This document shows, piece by piece, positions 46,200 through 58,603 of a stretch of 64,000 nt of DNA (the stretch's first letter is position 1; each line of letters opens with the position of its first letter). The notes beneath the pieces are model-generated. The model did not search any database and was not told the origin of the DNA. It worked only from the letters and a program-made list of their open reading frames with translations. Origin of the DNA: Nyssa sinensis (lineage: Eukaryota; Streptophyta; Magnoliopsida; Cornales; Nyssaceae); the NCBI GenBank assembly GCA_008638375.1, contig VIRR01000485.1, positions 108,912 to 172,911 of the forward strand, read 5' to 3'. Made by a program: the position numbers and the translations under genes.

Positions 46200-48790
46200 A
46201 AAGGTACTGCTATGTTGATTGGATTTCCTTTGATCATTTCATATGATTCATTTGGTTGCATGAGGTACACTAGACCATGGAAATAGTTCCAAAAATATGA
46301 CGACAACATTGATGATTAACACTTTCTAAATACTTTTCTATTGCTGCACATTGTAGAAAAGCAATTCCAATGGCTCTTTTTTTTTTTTTTTCTTTTAAGA
46401 AAACAAATATCTAAGAGGTATGTTCCAGCAAAGATTGATTGTTCATAGATCATTTGTATAAAATAGTGAAATTAATTTTATATTTGAATCTATAATTGTA
46501 ATAATATATGCCTGGTTCAAGAGAACAAGATTTCATTTTTGTATTGGGATAGGATGGAATGTAGTTGTTTAACAGTATTTTTAGTTGAGATAAGTGCTTA
46601 GGTCATTTACTTTGAGTTGGTGCTTCTTTTAATTTCTTGTCCCTCTTTCCATTGGGTTCTGGAAGAGGCACTCTGTTTTAGTAAGGAGATGACACCATTT
46701 GTATGTCATAAGTTGATGCTGTTGAACATTGAGTTGTCTATTTATTGGGTCAACAGTAACTCTAAAATTTTCTAATTTAAAGTAGAGAAGATATTTCTTT
46801 TTCTACCTTTATCATCAACTAATGATTGTTTTTCATTTTTCTTTATGAAATTACTTTGCTTTGCGAAAATTGAATATTGATTTTTTTTTTTTGTAGATTA
46901 ACTGATTAAAAGAATTCAAATAATTTTCTTGCAGAAATTAACTTTATCTTCTTGACTAAAGGCTGTTATCTTGAGTGTTGATACTGAGATTTTGATATGT
47001 TCCTTTTGTGTTACAAGAATTTATGTTTTTCATTTTGTACTATCTATCTCTGAATTGGATACCCGGGAAACATCTAAGAGAAGCCAATAATATGATAAAA
47101 TGGTCTCCATTTCAAATACAAGGCACTATGATTTTTTTGCGGGTAACACACGTTCACATACTTAGTCCCAATTAGGACTTGAACTCTCAACTTCCTCTTT
47201 AGGTGGTAGAGAATATACCACTCAATCTAACGCTTGGTGGACAATGGTATTGGGAATATTGTATATACTTTGCTCTTCACTTTTGTTCCGTAGCATTCAT
47301 TTTCTTTTGGTAGATAAACTTAAATTTATTAATTGTGAAGGAAAAGGATAATAGATCATTTAAGCACATCATGAACCCAAAAGCATGGAAAAATGAAGAA
47401 AAAAGTGGTTGAACTGAAATTAACTTGAAAAGTTATAAAACTAAGTCAAAACACCTATGCATAGACCTCCATTGGTCACCCCCAAAAGAAAACACTAAAA
47501 GCTTTCCATTAACATGTTTTTATGGAGTAAGAGCTTTGATTTATTTTTCAAAACTGTATGATAATACAGTTTTGTTCATGTTCCTTCCCCATAACATATA
47601 GAGCACACTGTGGCCACTGGCATATCGCTCTTTGGTCTAGTAATATTGATGAGAAGCAATTTGAAATTACAATTCTTATATTATGATCCATGTGCCTAAA
47701 TTGTTTTTATTATTTGTGTACAAGGTCAAAAAAGTGATTTTGAAGGAGAAGGGGTTCTACTCAACTTGGATCTAAAGATTTTGGAGAAGAAAGGAATTGG
47801 AGGACTAAAGCTTACAATGAACTCCATAGATGACACTTTAAATACTTGTAGCACTCGATCATGAAGTGTTTGTGGAGCTGCCATTTGGACTAATATGACA
47901 ATGGACAACTAGAGTGATTTGAACTTTCCCTTCATGCTCACATGGAATAAAATTCACCTCCGATGTTTAGATCCCCCTTCTTGTAATATTCTTGGAGTGG
48001 CGCATTTGCTTGTTGGATACATTCTTCTATTGTTCAGGTAACAGATACACTGTTCTTGTTATGAAGCCCTCTATTGATTACTTTCTATTATATCTTTGTA
48101 TGGAATAAAATTCACCTCCCATGTTTAGATCCCCCTTTTTTTCTTTCTTTGTCTGGTTTCTGTTATGACTGTTAATTAATTATTGGTATGAGTTGCATTT
48201 TTTGCTTCTTTCCTTTTTTAAATGTTTACATGTGCAAGGACAGAACGAGAAAAAATCGTTTGGGAGGGCTAAAAAATTTTAAGGTGAGCCAAAATTTAGG
48301 GATAAAAAATGAGATAAATGATGAGATTCTAAAAATAATTAGTGAACAAATTTTGGGTTGGCCCAAAATTTTGGTGTGAGAATTGAAAAACAGTGATGTA
48401 AATTTATGGGTAAAATTTGGGCTAAATCTAGGGTAGGCTAACTTGAAAAAGGCCAAAATTTTACATGTACGATTTTTTTTTCTTCTAGAATTTGGGGTGA
48501 GCTGTAGTGCAGATTAGTCTACCAAGAGTTCCGCCCTTGTACATGTGTGTGTTCTTGTAGAATTTTACAGTGGGTCGTATTTGGTAGGCTATTGTATTGA
48601 ATATTTGATTGGGTTAGCTGCATAAAATTGGGTCTTATTTATTGGCATACGTTACAATCAAAATCTTATGCTTATTTATTACAAAGGAATAAGTTTCTTC
48701 GAGGCAAATCATAGTTTTGTTTATAGCTCATAGGTCATACATTGTTGTATTGTTGTGTTGAGGTGAAAAATAGCTGAGATTTATTTTCTA
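46200..48790 (+). repeat. Segmental duplicate of the CNL downstream region (downstream copy)
   Basis: Homologous in order to 39496-40620, with extra DNA at about 46420-47500 and 48070-48560. Confidence 0.85.
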
Positions 48791-49589
48791 AAATGGTTTC
48801 ATCAATGTGATGTAGACACGCAACCTTATTTCTTGTCTAAGTGTACAAGTTTTGCTTAGATTCTTTGAACATTGAAATGTTAACCCCCCAGGGCCCAACA
48901 TACATATTTATCAACCAGAAAACTCAATCACTAGAGGCCTAATGTATAACAAAACTTCAAAGTAATTCTTATGGGAGTGCTTTCTTTGCATTAGTCCTCC
49001 ACCATCTATTTATTCATTCATTATTTCTGTATGAAAATTTCTAATGGAGGGTTTGTTATGGACCCTTACCTGATAGGAAATAAACTGTATATTATCCAAA
49101 ACAATAACCCACTTAAACATGATATAGAATTGCATCACCTTATTTGTGGATGACATTTTAAATTTTTTACAACATATTTTAGGAAGCACAGACATGTCTA
49201 CAAAGCTAAATTATTAGTGTCCAACACGTTTGGGACACGGACACACTCAGACACGTGTTCAACATGTTAAAAATGAGTATCAAAATTTTCTTTTGTTTTT
49301 AAAATTTTCAGATACATTCTTGACACATCGTGACATGATGGTGATGGAAGAGAAGAAGAATATGATGCAATTTTTCAATTTGTTTTTCAAAAATAAAAGA
49401 TAAAAGATAAAAACTAATAGAAGAGAGGAGAGACAGTGGTGTACCTATTGTGGTTGTGGGAGATTGCAATGACAGGCACCTTATCGGAGACCCATGCAAT
49501 CACTGACCGGGTACCTTCTTCTACGTGAAAACCTTCACTTCCGCTAGCAATTTCTATGTGTCTTTCATTGAGAATGGGTTCCCAACTCC

Positions 49590-49612
49590 CCCTTCTTCTT
49601 CTTCTTCTTCTT
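49590..49612. repeat. (CTT)n microsatellite
   Basis: Seven CTT units. Confidence 0.9.
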
Positions 49613-50769
49613 ATTTTATGTCCATGGGTTCCTGACTCTCCCCTATTTTTAATTTTGACGTGTTGATTGGTGGATAGTCTAAGACCATAACTATGAATTT
49701 ACTAATATTAATTATTTTTCATTTATTTAATCTTTTAAATTGATTTCATTTATATTAAACTCATTTTTTTAATTCTTATTATTCAAAAGATCTAAGAAAT
49801 AATCTCTTGTGTGAGAAAAAGATGTGTTAGATTTATTGAGAAATTTCCCACTTTAAGGTTGTGTGTTGTCAATTTATTCCAAAAGTCTTTATTGAGTTTA
49901 TAATTATTAGGTTAGGTTAAATCTTACTATTGTTACAATGATAGTTAATCTCTTCCTGAAATACTTGATCAAGAGAGACTGAATTACAACAACATACTTT
50001 TAAAGATGAAGAATATTGACTATAATTTGTTGCTTCATAATTGTTTCATGAAAGGTATAGACACACATGCACATCATGCATTCACATTAGGTACATTTGT
50101 AAGATGTGTGTGCATTTAATATTTTAGTGTTTTGATTCTTCAAATGAATTATGCTTAATAATACATAGGTTAAGTACATTTTAGTTTCGACTATAGGCTT
50201 AAAAAGTTATACTTGAATATGTCAAGGTATGTCTCTTAGGAACGTAGTAGTTTTTGAACTTGTGTTAGAATTTGAAATTGAATAACAGTGCAAAAATAGT
50301 ACTTAGACCATTCGAATGCTGTCCATGTTTGTTCAAACGTAGTCCTATCCAAACAGAGAACCCTGTTTTGTTCGAGTGCATGTCCAGTTCCAGAGAGTCT
50401 AATTGGTTGCCTATTCTGAATCACATTAGGGTCAGGTTAATCTATATAAACAAAGTGATATAAATTTTTGTATAAGAATTGTGAGTTTTGCATTATAGAC
50501 AACATCCCTTGCATCCATATAGACTATAGAGTGTACTTCGGCATTTTTTGAATCGGTATGATTAAATAAAAAATTCTTGTGTTATGATTCAATATAGTCC
50601 CTATTTTAGAGAAGCAATTGTGAAGGCTTTTGCTAAGAGAGATTGTTAGGACACTCTAAGAACCACTTCATCGGTTGTTTGGATTTGCAAAACTGGCAAT
50701 CCTTCGCTCTACTTTTATTGTGGTGTTAGAAGAGTTGGTTGAAAAATCTTATTGTTTGAGTAGATTTTC

Positions 50770-50985
50770 TGAGTCAAAAGCAGATTACCCCCCCCTACCC
50801 TCCATGCCCCCACAGTCTGCTTATCGAGAAATAGAAAGGAAGGACCCGGGCCAGAGCAAGTTGGGTTGGGGTATAGAGCCGTAAGCGCAGTGGGGGTGAC
50901 AGAGGACGTGTTCGTACGGTTCATAGAAGGATTTGAGAAATTCTTTGATTGTTGAGATTCGAGAACTGTCACTCCTCTGTATTTG
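50770..50985 (+). other. Possible organelle-derived group II intron 3' fragment
   Basis: GAGCCGTA at 50876-50883 and TACGGTTC at 50915-50922 can pair as the basal stem of group II intron domain V, whose sequence is highly conserved. The surrounding 150 bp is more GC-rich than its neighbourhood (ACCCGGGCCAGAGCAAG). The loop between is about 31 nt, longer than the usual 18 or so, so the domain is either variant or the match is chance. The frame crossing it is not recognisable as protein. Mitochondrial origin would be most likely in a plant nucleus. Confidence 0.4.
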
Positions 50986-51309
50986 AAATATGCCTCTCGT
51001 TTGAATTCTTTTTATCTCAGAATTGACCCAACCTTGAACTATTTTGGCTGTGTTTATGTTCTCAGAGGCAGAGCAACAACATCAATCTTTCTTATTTGTG
51101 TCTATATATATCTTTACCCTTCCCACACCAAAAGCAAAATTTTTGGAGGCATTAAAACTTAATGCTACATTTCTTGTACTTAGAAAGCAATAACATGTCT
51201 AAAACATTTGCACTGTCGCTTCGCGTCAAGCAGATTCCCATTGTAAGAACATCACATGGTTGAAAGGCGCCAACCAAAGTATGAATGGTGGAGACATAAT
51301 AAAAAATTT

Positions 51310-51725
51310 CACATCCACACAAATTTCCATTTTTATTTTTTGTATTTTTCAATTTTGGCCATTTTTTTCTAATTTTTTTTTATTTTATATAAATTTTTTT
51401 TAAGATAAATAACTTTATTTTATTTTATATAAAAATAACTTTAAAGTTTTAATCAATATTTATTTAGAAAATAAAAAAATAAAAATTAGTCAAAATTTTA
51501 AAAAAATTGAAAAAAAACCATGAAATGACAATTTTATTATTTTGAAGAAAAAAATTGACTGAAAGAGAGTATTTGTATATTATCAGGTAATGAAGAAAGA
51601 TCAGTATAATTTCAAAAGTTTTAAGAAATGAAGAAAGATCAGTGTAATTTTAAAAGTTTTAAGAAAACTCGGTATCAGTGTAATTGATAAAAATCTTGAA
51701 AAAAGTTAGTGTCATTTACCCCCTT
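51310..51725. mobile_element. Possible MITE related to 28426-28926, reverse orientation
   Basis: Ends GTGTCATTTACCCCC on the right, the reversed counterpart of the GGGTAATTTA end, and shares A/T-rich phrases such as AGTCAAAATT..AATTGAAAAA and ATGACA. The left end is not resolved. A 40-bp duplication (GAAAGATCAGT(A/G)TAATTT) lies near 51595-51665. Confidence 0.35.
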
Positions 51726-52009
51726 CCCCCCTCCTCTTTTTTTTTTTCTGAAGCAGAGCATGTTCGACTGTCACCACTTGACTACCGAACCATGCATTTT
51801 GAGTCCAAGGTTCTCATTAGATGGAATGGCATTAGGGCAGGCTTTCCAAATGAAGCTTTTTGACTAGAGGGGTAGCTTTGCATTAAGGTAGGACGATCCA
51901 GGTTTAGAGATGGCATATTTTTTTCTACTAGTCTTTGCAATCTGATGCCTACACTTCACGCCGATTTGTCCTGCAGATGGATGGGGCCGCGTGTTGTCCT
52001 ATTGATATT

Positions 52010-52218
52010 TATTAAGCCCTAGAAGAAGCAGAGCTAAGGAAAAGAGAGGGAAATGATCTTCCTTTTATTATGTTCACATAACAATCCAGAAGCCAGCTAT
52101 ATATATAGCCATTATTACAATGAATTAGTTATAACAGAAAGTGTAATTAGAAAGCTAACTAACTAACTAATCTGTAGATTAACAACTAATCATTATTTAC
52201 AATATTTACATCCTAATA
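52010..52218 (-). repeat. Copia 3' LTR (209 bp)
   Basis: Near-identical to 56792-56996. Carries one extra CTAA unit in the ACTAACTAACTAA run. Confidence 0.95.
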
Positions 52219-52225
52219 CTCCCCC

Positions 52226-55200
52226 TCAAGGTGGCTTGTAAATGTCCTTTACAACCATCTTGGACAACAAAGAAAAAAGCTGAGTAGATGAGAGAGGTTT
52301 AGTAAACATGTCAGCCAGTTGGTATTGAGATCTAATGGGCAGCAATTTGAGAACTCCCGAAGCAACTCTTTCACGAACAAAATGGCAATCTATCTCGATA
52401 TGTTTAGTTCGTTCATGAAAGGTTGGATTAGAGGCAATATGTATCGCAGCTTGATTGTCACAATATAGCAAAGCAGGGGAATCAACCTTGACTTGAAAAT
52501 CTTTAAGAAGTTGTTGCAACCAGATAAGCTCACTGGCAGTAGAGGAAACGGCTCTATACTCAGCTTCAGCTGAGGATCGAGAGACGGTGGTCTACTTTTT
52601 GGCCTTCCAAGAGACTAAAGAGTCTCCAATAAAGATGCAAAAACCTGTAATGGAGCGTCGAGAATCAGGGCATGATCCCCAATCAGCATCAGAGAATGCT
52701 TTCAAACGAACTGGAACACAAGCATTAGAGTAAGCTCTTAGCTGTAAGGAAGAATTAGAAGAAAACAACAACCCTTGACCAGGACTTTTCTTGAGATAAC
52801 AAAGCAGCTGATGCACTGCCTTGAGATGAGGAAGTCGAGGTTGAGCCAAGAATTGAGTGAGCTTGTGAACTGCAAAAGTAATATCTGGGCGAGATAAAGA
52901 AGTTTCCCAACAAGCCGTCGATAGTGTGTTATATCAGGAAGCAGTTCACCTTCAGTGGCAGTTAAACAAAGTTTTGGATCCATTGGAATAGCAGTTGGCT
53001 TACAAACCAAGTAACCAGTGTCCTCAAGCAATTGTAAGGTGTAATGGCGTTGAGAAAGCACAATACCTTGCTTGGACTTAGCAATCTCAAGACCAAGGAA
53101 GTACTTGAGACAACCAAGATCCTTGAGCTTAAACTGTGTATGCAGAAACTATTTGAGCTCATCAATAGCTTGAGATGAAGGACTAGTAAGGATGATATCA
53201 TCTACATAAACTAAAAGAGCAACAAAAGAGGATCCATGACCTTTTGTGAAGAGAGAGTAATCAGATTTTGACTGAAGAAAGCCAAACTTGAGTAAAGCTT
53301 GAGAAGATTTTGAATACCATTGTCTCGAAGCTTGCTTGAGACCATAAATTGACTTGTGAAGCTTGCATACTAGTTTGCCTTGAGATGGAGAAGACTCCCC
53401 CTGTCTAAGATAGCCGAGAGAGAGATCCATATAGACTTCCTCAAAAAGATCGCCATTTAAAAAGGCGTTGTTGACATCGAGTTGAGCTAGATGCCAATTA
53501 TGTGAGGTAGCAAGTGCAAGAAGAACCTTTACAGTCACTAATTTTGCCACTGGAGAAAAGGTTTCAACAAAGTCCAAACCTTCTTGTTGTGTATAGCCTT
53601 TAGCTACCAAACGAGCCTTATGTCGCTTAATAGATCCATCCGATTTAAGCTTGATCTTATAAATCCATTTGCATCCAATGGTATGCTTGTCATGAGGAAG
53701 AGGAGTGACAGTCCAGGTGTTATTTGCTTCCATAGCTTTCAACTCTTCATGCATAGCCAATCTCCATTCAGGAAACTTCACTGCATGGTGATAGTACTGA
53801 GGCTCAACTTGAGAGGATACACTGAGCACAAACTGCTTGTGTGAATCAGAAAGGCCATGATAAGAGATGTAGTTAGAGATTGGATAAGATGCAGAAGTGG
53901 AAGCATGAGTATAGGAGCCAGCAAGTAAATTGCAATGATAATCCTTCAAGTAATTAGGTTGATGAAACATTCTAGTAGATTTTCGAAGAACAAAACCACC
54001 AGATGGAGAAGGAGCAATTGCTGGAATATCATCTACTGGAATATTAGCTGCTGAAGTAGAAGCAACACCAGAGGGAGATGGACCCGATGAAGAAATAATT
54101 GGAGAATTAGAATCAGGACGATCAATGGGAAGATCAGCTGGAACACCAGAAGTAACAGGTGGATCATGAACATGTGAAGAAGCAAGATCTGGAATAAAAT
54201 GAGCTTGTAATGAAGAATGTGGCAGAACCAAATCTGGAAACGAATCAATAACTTGATCTAAACTAGTAATAACATGAAAAGGAAACACTTCCTCATGAAA
54301 CATTGCATCTCGTGAAAGAAAAACTTGTTTGGTCTCCACATCGTAGAACTTATAACCTTTCACACCAGGTGGATAACCAAGGAAAGTACAAACTCGAGCA
54401 CGAGGTTGGAACTTGGTTCGATGAGCAGCTAAGGTGGAAACAAATGCTAAACAGCCAAAAACTCGAAAAAGAGTGTAATCAAGAGCTGTTTTGTATAGCA
54501 AATGAAAAGGTGTGGTGTGCCTCAATAGTGGAGAAGGAGTTTTATTAATCAAGAAAGCCGCAGTAAGAACACAATCTGCCTAAAAAAAAACTGGAATCCT
54601 GGATTGAAAAAACAATGACCGAGCCACATTCAAGAGGTGTTGATGTTTTCTCTCCACAACTGAGTTTTGCTGAGGCCTTTCAACACATGAAAACTAATGC
54701 AAAACTCCCTTATCTTGAAAAAACTCAGCAAAAGATAACTCAGGTGCATTATTAGATCAAAATACTTTGATTTTGGCATTAAACTGAGTTGAAACCATAT
54801 TGAAAAACTTCGGTATTACAGAGACAGCATTAGATTTATTCCTCAACAAATAAACCCAAGTGAAACGAGTGCAATCATCAACAAGAGTCAAGAAAAATCG
54901 ATGACTAGTATAAGAAATAGTTTCATATGGCCCCCAAATATCACAGTGCACAAGATCAAAAGGAAATTTGGACAAATGATTATTGGATTCAAAGGGCAAC
55001 TTTCTTTGCTTAGCAAGAGGACAAATATAACAAGGATCCGACTTATGCAATCTAGTTACATCACATTTCAACTGATCTTTCAAAGAATCAAGTCTCTTAA
55101 AAGAAATATGTCCTAGCCTATTATGCCAAATATGAGCAGAAACATTATTAACAAAAGCATTGGAAATAGAATTCAAACACTGAACATTAAGAACATAGAG

Positions 55201-56712
55201 ATCTTGGACTTTGTCACCCCTGCCAATCATCCTCTTGGTTGATAGATCCTGGATAACAAAGCAGTCAGGAAGGAAACTCACTGTAAGGCCAGATCCAGTT
55301 ACTAAAGCACTGATTGAGATCAAGTTGAATTTGAATTGAGGAACAAACAATACATCCTTAAGCACAAGGTCAGAATGCAGTTTAACATCACCAGCGAAAT
55401 GGACCAAAATCTGAGAATGATTTGGCAAAGTAACTGTTGTGTGATGAATAGAATGCAAGGAAACAAAGAGATTGGCTTGTGAACAGATATGTCGAGTAGC
55501 TCCTGAGTCTACAATCCAGAACTGATTGGATGAAAATAGAGGACTCAAAGACACAGAGAAGCAAATACCTGCGAGACAGTTGGTTTGAGAAGGATCAAGA
55601 GCGTTGGTGACCTTTGTTGAGTTACTCAAATGTGTAGAAAGCATGGACATTAGCTGCTGATATTGATTGGAGTTCAGATTCTGAACAAAACCTCCAAAAG
55701 AATTAGACTGATCTGATCTATCATCAGAAGTAGAAACTTGATGAGCAGCAACATTAGAATTGTTGTTGGATCTGAATTTATGTCCAGGGGGATATCCATG
55801 GATCTTGTAGCAACGATCCACAATATGTCCAAGAATCTTGCAATGCGTGCAATAAGGCCTATCTCTTTTCTGATTCTTGGAAGCACTAGAATTGGAACTT
55901 TGAGAACCAGATCCACCAGACTTAGTAACATCTGTTTTAACAGCAAAGGCCATTGTGCTAGTAGAATTGCTCGAATCAGAGGAAGGATTAGTCCTCCTTT
56001 GTTGTTCCTCTTGAACAATCAGAGAGAAAACACGATTAATAGGAGGTATTGGATTCATGAGAAGCAACTGACCACGAACTTGAGAGAAAGAATCATCAAG
56101 TTCCATTAAGAAGGACATTATGTACTCCATTTGATGATGATTGTTAAGATTTTTAACTCCACCACAAGAGCACTTTCCACAAGAACAATTAGGCCGGTAA
56201 TTACTCAGTTCTTCCCATATAGTTTTTAGCTTTGTGAAGTAAATGCTAACAGAACTCTGTTCTTGACGCAAATTCATCAACTCACGTTTAAGCTGAAAAA
56301 TTCTAGGTCCGTTCCTCTGTTGAAAACGATCCCTAAGATCTAGCCAAATCTCTCGGGCAGAAGCAACAAATATAATACTGGCAGAAATTTCCTTTGAAAC
56401 CGAATTTAAGATCCAAGATATAACAATATTATTATTGCGAATCCAGGAATTGATCAAATCATTGTCAGTACCTTGAGGCTCAAGAATAGAACGATCGACA
56501 AATCCCAATTTGTTTTTCACAGATAGTGCAATTAACATCGCGCGACTCCAGTTGGTGTAATTCTCACCGGTGAGCTGCTGTGAGACGAACACTTGCCCAG
56601 GGCTATCAGAATGATGAAGATAGTAAGGATTCGAAGGTTCTTCAATGGCGGAACGATTCGAATTGGTACGCTCTCCAGAATTGGAATCACTCATCGAGGA
56701 AAGAGTCGCCAT
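52226..56712 (-). pseudogene. Ty1/copia gag-pol polyprotein, broken by five stops and one frameshift
   Basis: Reading starts at ATG 56712 (MATLSSMSDSNSGE), chosen over an upstream TTG. In order it shows a Retrotran_gag-type segment (QLTGENYTNWSRAM), a CCHC zinc knuckle (YCTHCKILGHIVDRC), protease IVDSGATRHI, GAG-pre-integrase HIWHNRLGHISF, the integrase zinc-binding and core start (CYICPLAKQRK, LVHCDIWGP), reverse transcriptase with CKWIYKIKLKSDGSIKRHKA and catalytic LLVYVDDIILT, and RNase H with DSRRSITGFCIF and AEAEYRAV. In-frame stops lie at 54757-54759, 54694-54696 and 54580-54582 (integrase), 53149-53151 (after the reverse transcriptase core) and 52592-52594 (RNase H). A small deletion near 52892 changes frame after GKLLYL. 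The natural end is TGA/TAA-type at 52226-52228. All parts are otherwise well conserved. Confidence 0.93.
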
Positions 56713-56778
56713 TTCGAAGAAGACAAGAACAATCAACGAAGGAAGAAAAAGATAAGCAAATTTGCAGCGGATCAAATT

Positions 56779-56791
56779 TGCTCTGATACCA
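56779..56791 (-). promoter_or_regulatory. Copia primer-binding site
   Basis: TGGTATCAGAGCA on the minus strand, immediately inside the 5' LTR and complementary to initiator tRNA-Met. Confidence 0.9.
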
Positions 56792-56996
56792 TATTAAGCC
56801 CTAGAAGAAGCAGAGCTAAGGAAAAGAGAGGGAAATGATCTTCCTTTTATTATGTTCACATAACAATCCAGAAGCCAACTATATATATAGCCATTATTAC
56901 AATGAATTAGTTATAACAAAAAGTGTAATTAGAAAGCTAACTAACTAATCTGTAGATTAACAACTAATCATTATTTACAATATTTACATCCTAATA
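56792..56996 (-). repeat. Copia 5' LTR (205 bp)
   Basis: Near-identical partner of 52010-52218. It supplies the promoter for the minus-strand transcript. Confidence 0.95.
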
Positions 56997-57001
56997 ATAT
57001 T

Positions 57002-58603
57002 ACAGCATAAGCTTGTATTCCGAAAAAAGTGCCTTGGCGTAATAAGGATTAGAAACCTTATAAATTTTGACTTAGTAAAAGAAATTTACTAGTTCGTTTG
57101 AAAGTTTTAATGATTAAAAAAAAAGAAGAAAATAAAAAAAATACCTTCTTACATTTTTAAAATATCTAATTTATAATTTATAATTATGAATTATAATACT
57201 AGAAAATAAAAAAAAATTATTTATTATTTTTTTAAAATAAAGATAGATTCGAGTGCGATAGAACAGATCAAGAATGAATTTATCATACTCAGAAGCCAAT
57301 TTATCTATTGTTAGCCAATTGAAAATGAGTTGTGGCCGTGAATGGTTGCTTTGATGTTAAAGAGAGATTTTTGTTAATAAGATATTAATACACATTCTTG
57401 CAACTTTGTTCTTTGATACTTTTTTAAATTTGTTAGTTTTGTTTCTTCCTGATTAATACGATTGGCTTCAAAATATTTTAGTTCAATAATTAATATCAAA
57501 GTTATTTTAAATTTTATTATAATTAAATTTTTTTTATTTTAATAATTTTTATTTTTAAATCTTAAATCATCAAAAGAATAAATTTTTTTTTATTTTATAT
57601 GAGTTCAAGCATAAGAAAATCAACTAGCCGGACTTGTAATTATTGGGGTCTTGGTCTTCTCCATCCAACAACTCTTCAACTAGCCGGACTAGTAATTATT
57701 CGAGTCTTAGTCTTCTCTATCCAACAACTCTTCAACTAGCCGGACTTGTAATTATTAGTCTTGGTCTTTCACCTTTTTTTAAACGTTTTAAAAACTACAT
57801 AAGTTAGGAAAATAAAGAAAAAATTGAATGAGTCATGAAAATCTTTAAAAATAAATGCATGAGTGAGATAAAAAAAATTCCAATAATGGCACTCAAAGTT
57901 TTTTTCGGTCAAATCAGATAATTTTTAGAAACTTAGTCCATAAAATTAAGGAGGTTTCAACTTTCATGTAGAATTATGTAAGAAAAATAAGAAAAATTAA
58001 GCAAAAAATATTAAAAAGTTTCTAAAATAAATTTTTTAATTCAAAAAATTTATGATTAATTTTTTATATCTAAAAGAACCAAATAAGAAACTTTTATTAC
58101 TAAAACTTTCATTTTATACATGAAATAGCAGGAATTTAACTGATCTAAAGACTAAGAACTCAACAAAATTTCGTGCCGAATATAACACATAAAAAGATTA
58201 TTTCATGGTCCGCTGACAGATCGGTGAAATGGCCAATCACTGGCTCAGTCAAAGATTTACCAAAACGCCCAGTCAAACTCGCCAGAACAAACAAAAAAAA
58301 AAAGCTAGGAACTTGAAATTTCAAATTCCATTAACAGATGACATCAGATCGTAAAAACAGTCTTCATTTGGACCCAAACAATATACAGAGAAACAAACAA
58401 TGAGGTCTAGAATCTAGATCTTGAAACATCAAAAAAGCATAGCACAGATGACGAGATCTAAAAACATATAATTATATATGAAAGACATTAGATATAGATA
58501 TAAGATCTGACATGAATTAAGTCTTCGTGATGGTATAAGAACAATCTAAACTTGATCAACCAAAAGGGGACACAAAAAAAAACAGAGAATTAGATGAGAT
58601 TAC
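57002..58603. other. Intergenic, no gene seen; left part of an aldolase-like intron
   Basis: AT-rich. Holds a three-copy 56-bp tandem repeat (57621-57775). 58200-58603 is the apparent intron following the aldolase-like first exon on the minus strand. No second aldolase exon was found. Confidence 0.5.
57621..57775 (+). repeat. 56-bp tandem repeat, three copies
   Basis: CAACTAGCCGGACT(T/A)GTAAT begins at 57621, 57677 and 57733, each followed by TCTT(G/A)GTCTT and, except in the last copy, CATCCAACAACTCTT. Confidence 0.93.

Larger units (their letters stand above)
46039..52004. other. CNL 3' flank and intergenic DNA, no intact gene
   Basis: 46039-48980 contains the downstream half of the CNL segmental duplication and a (CTT)n tract (46107-46128). 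49000-52004 has a second (CTT)n (49590-49612), a possible organellar intron fragment (50770-50985) and a MITE-like stretch at about 51310-51725. No open frame shows a protein domain. Confidence 0.5.
52010..56996 (-). mobile_element. Complete Ty1/copia LTR retrotransposon, coding on the minus strand, inactive
   Basis: LTRs at 52010-52218 (3' LTR) and 56792-56996 (5' LTR) differ by only two G/A substitutions and one 4-bp (CTAA) unit. A perfect 5-bp duplication ATATT flanks the element (52005-52009 and 56997-57001). The primer-binding site TGGTATCAGAGCA (minus strand, 56779-56791) abuts the 5' LTR, and a polypurine tract CCTTGAGGGGGAG (minus strand, 52219-52231) abuts the 3' LTR. LTR termini are TATTA..TAATA rather than TG..CA. 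Gene order gag, protease, integrase, reverse transcriptase, RNase H defines Ty1/copia. Confidence 0.97.
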
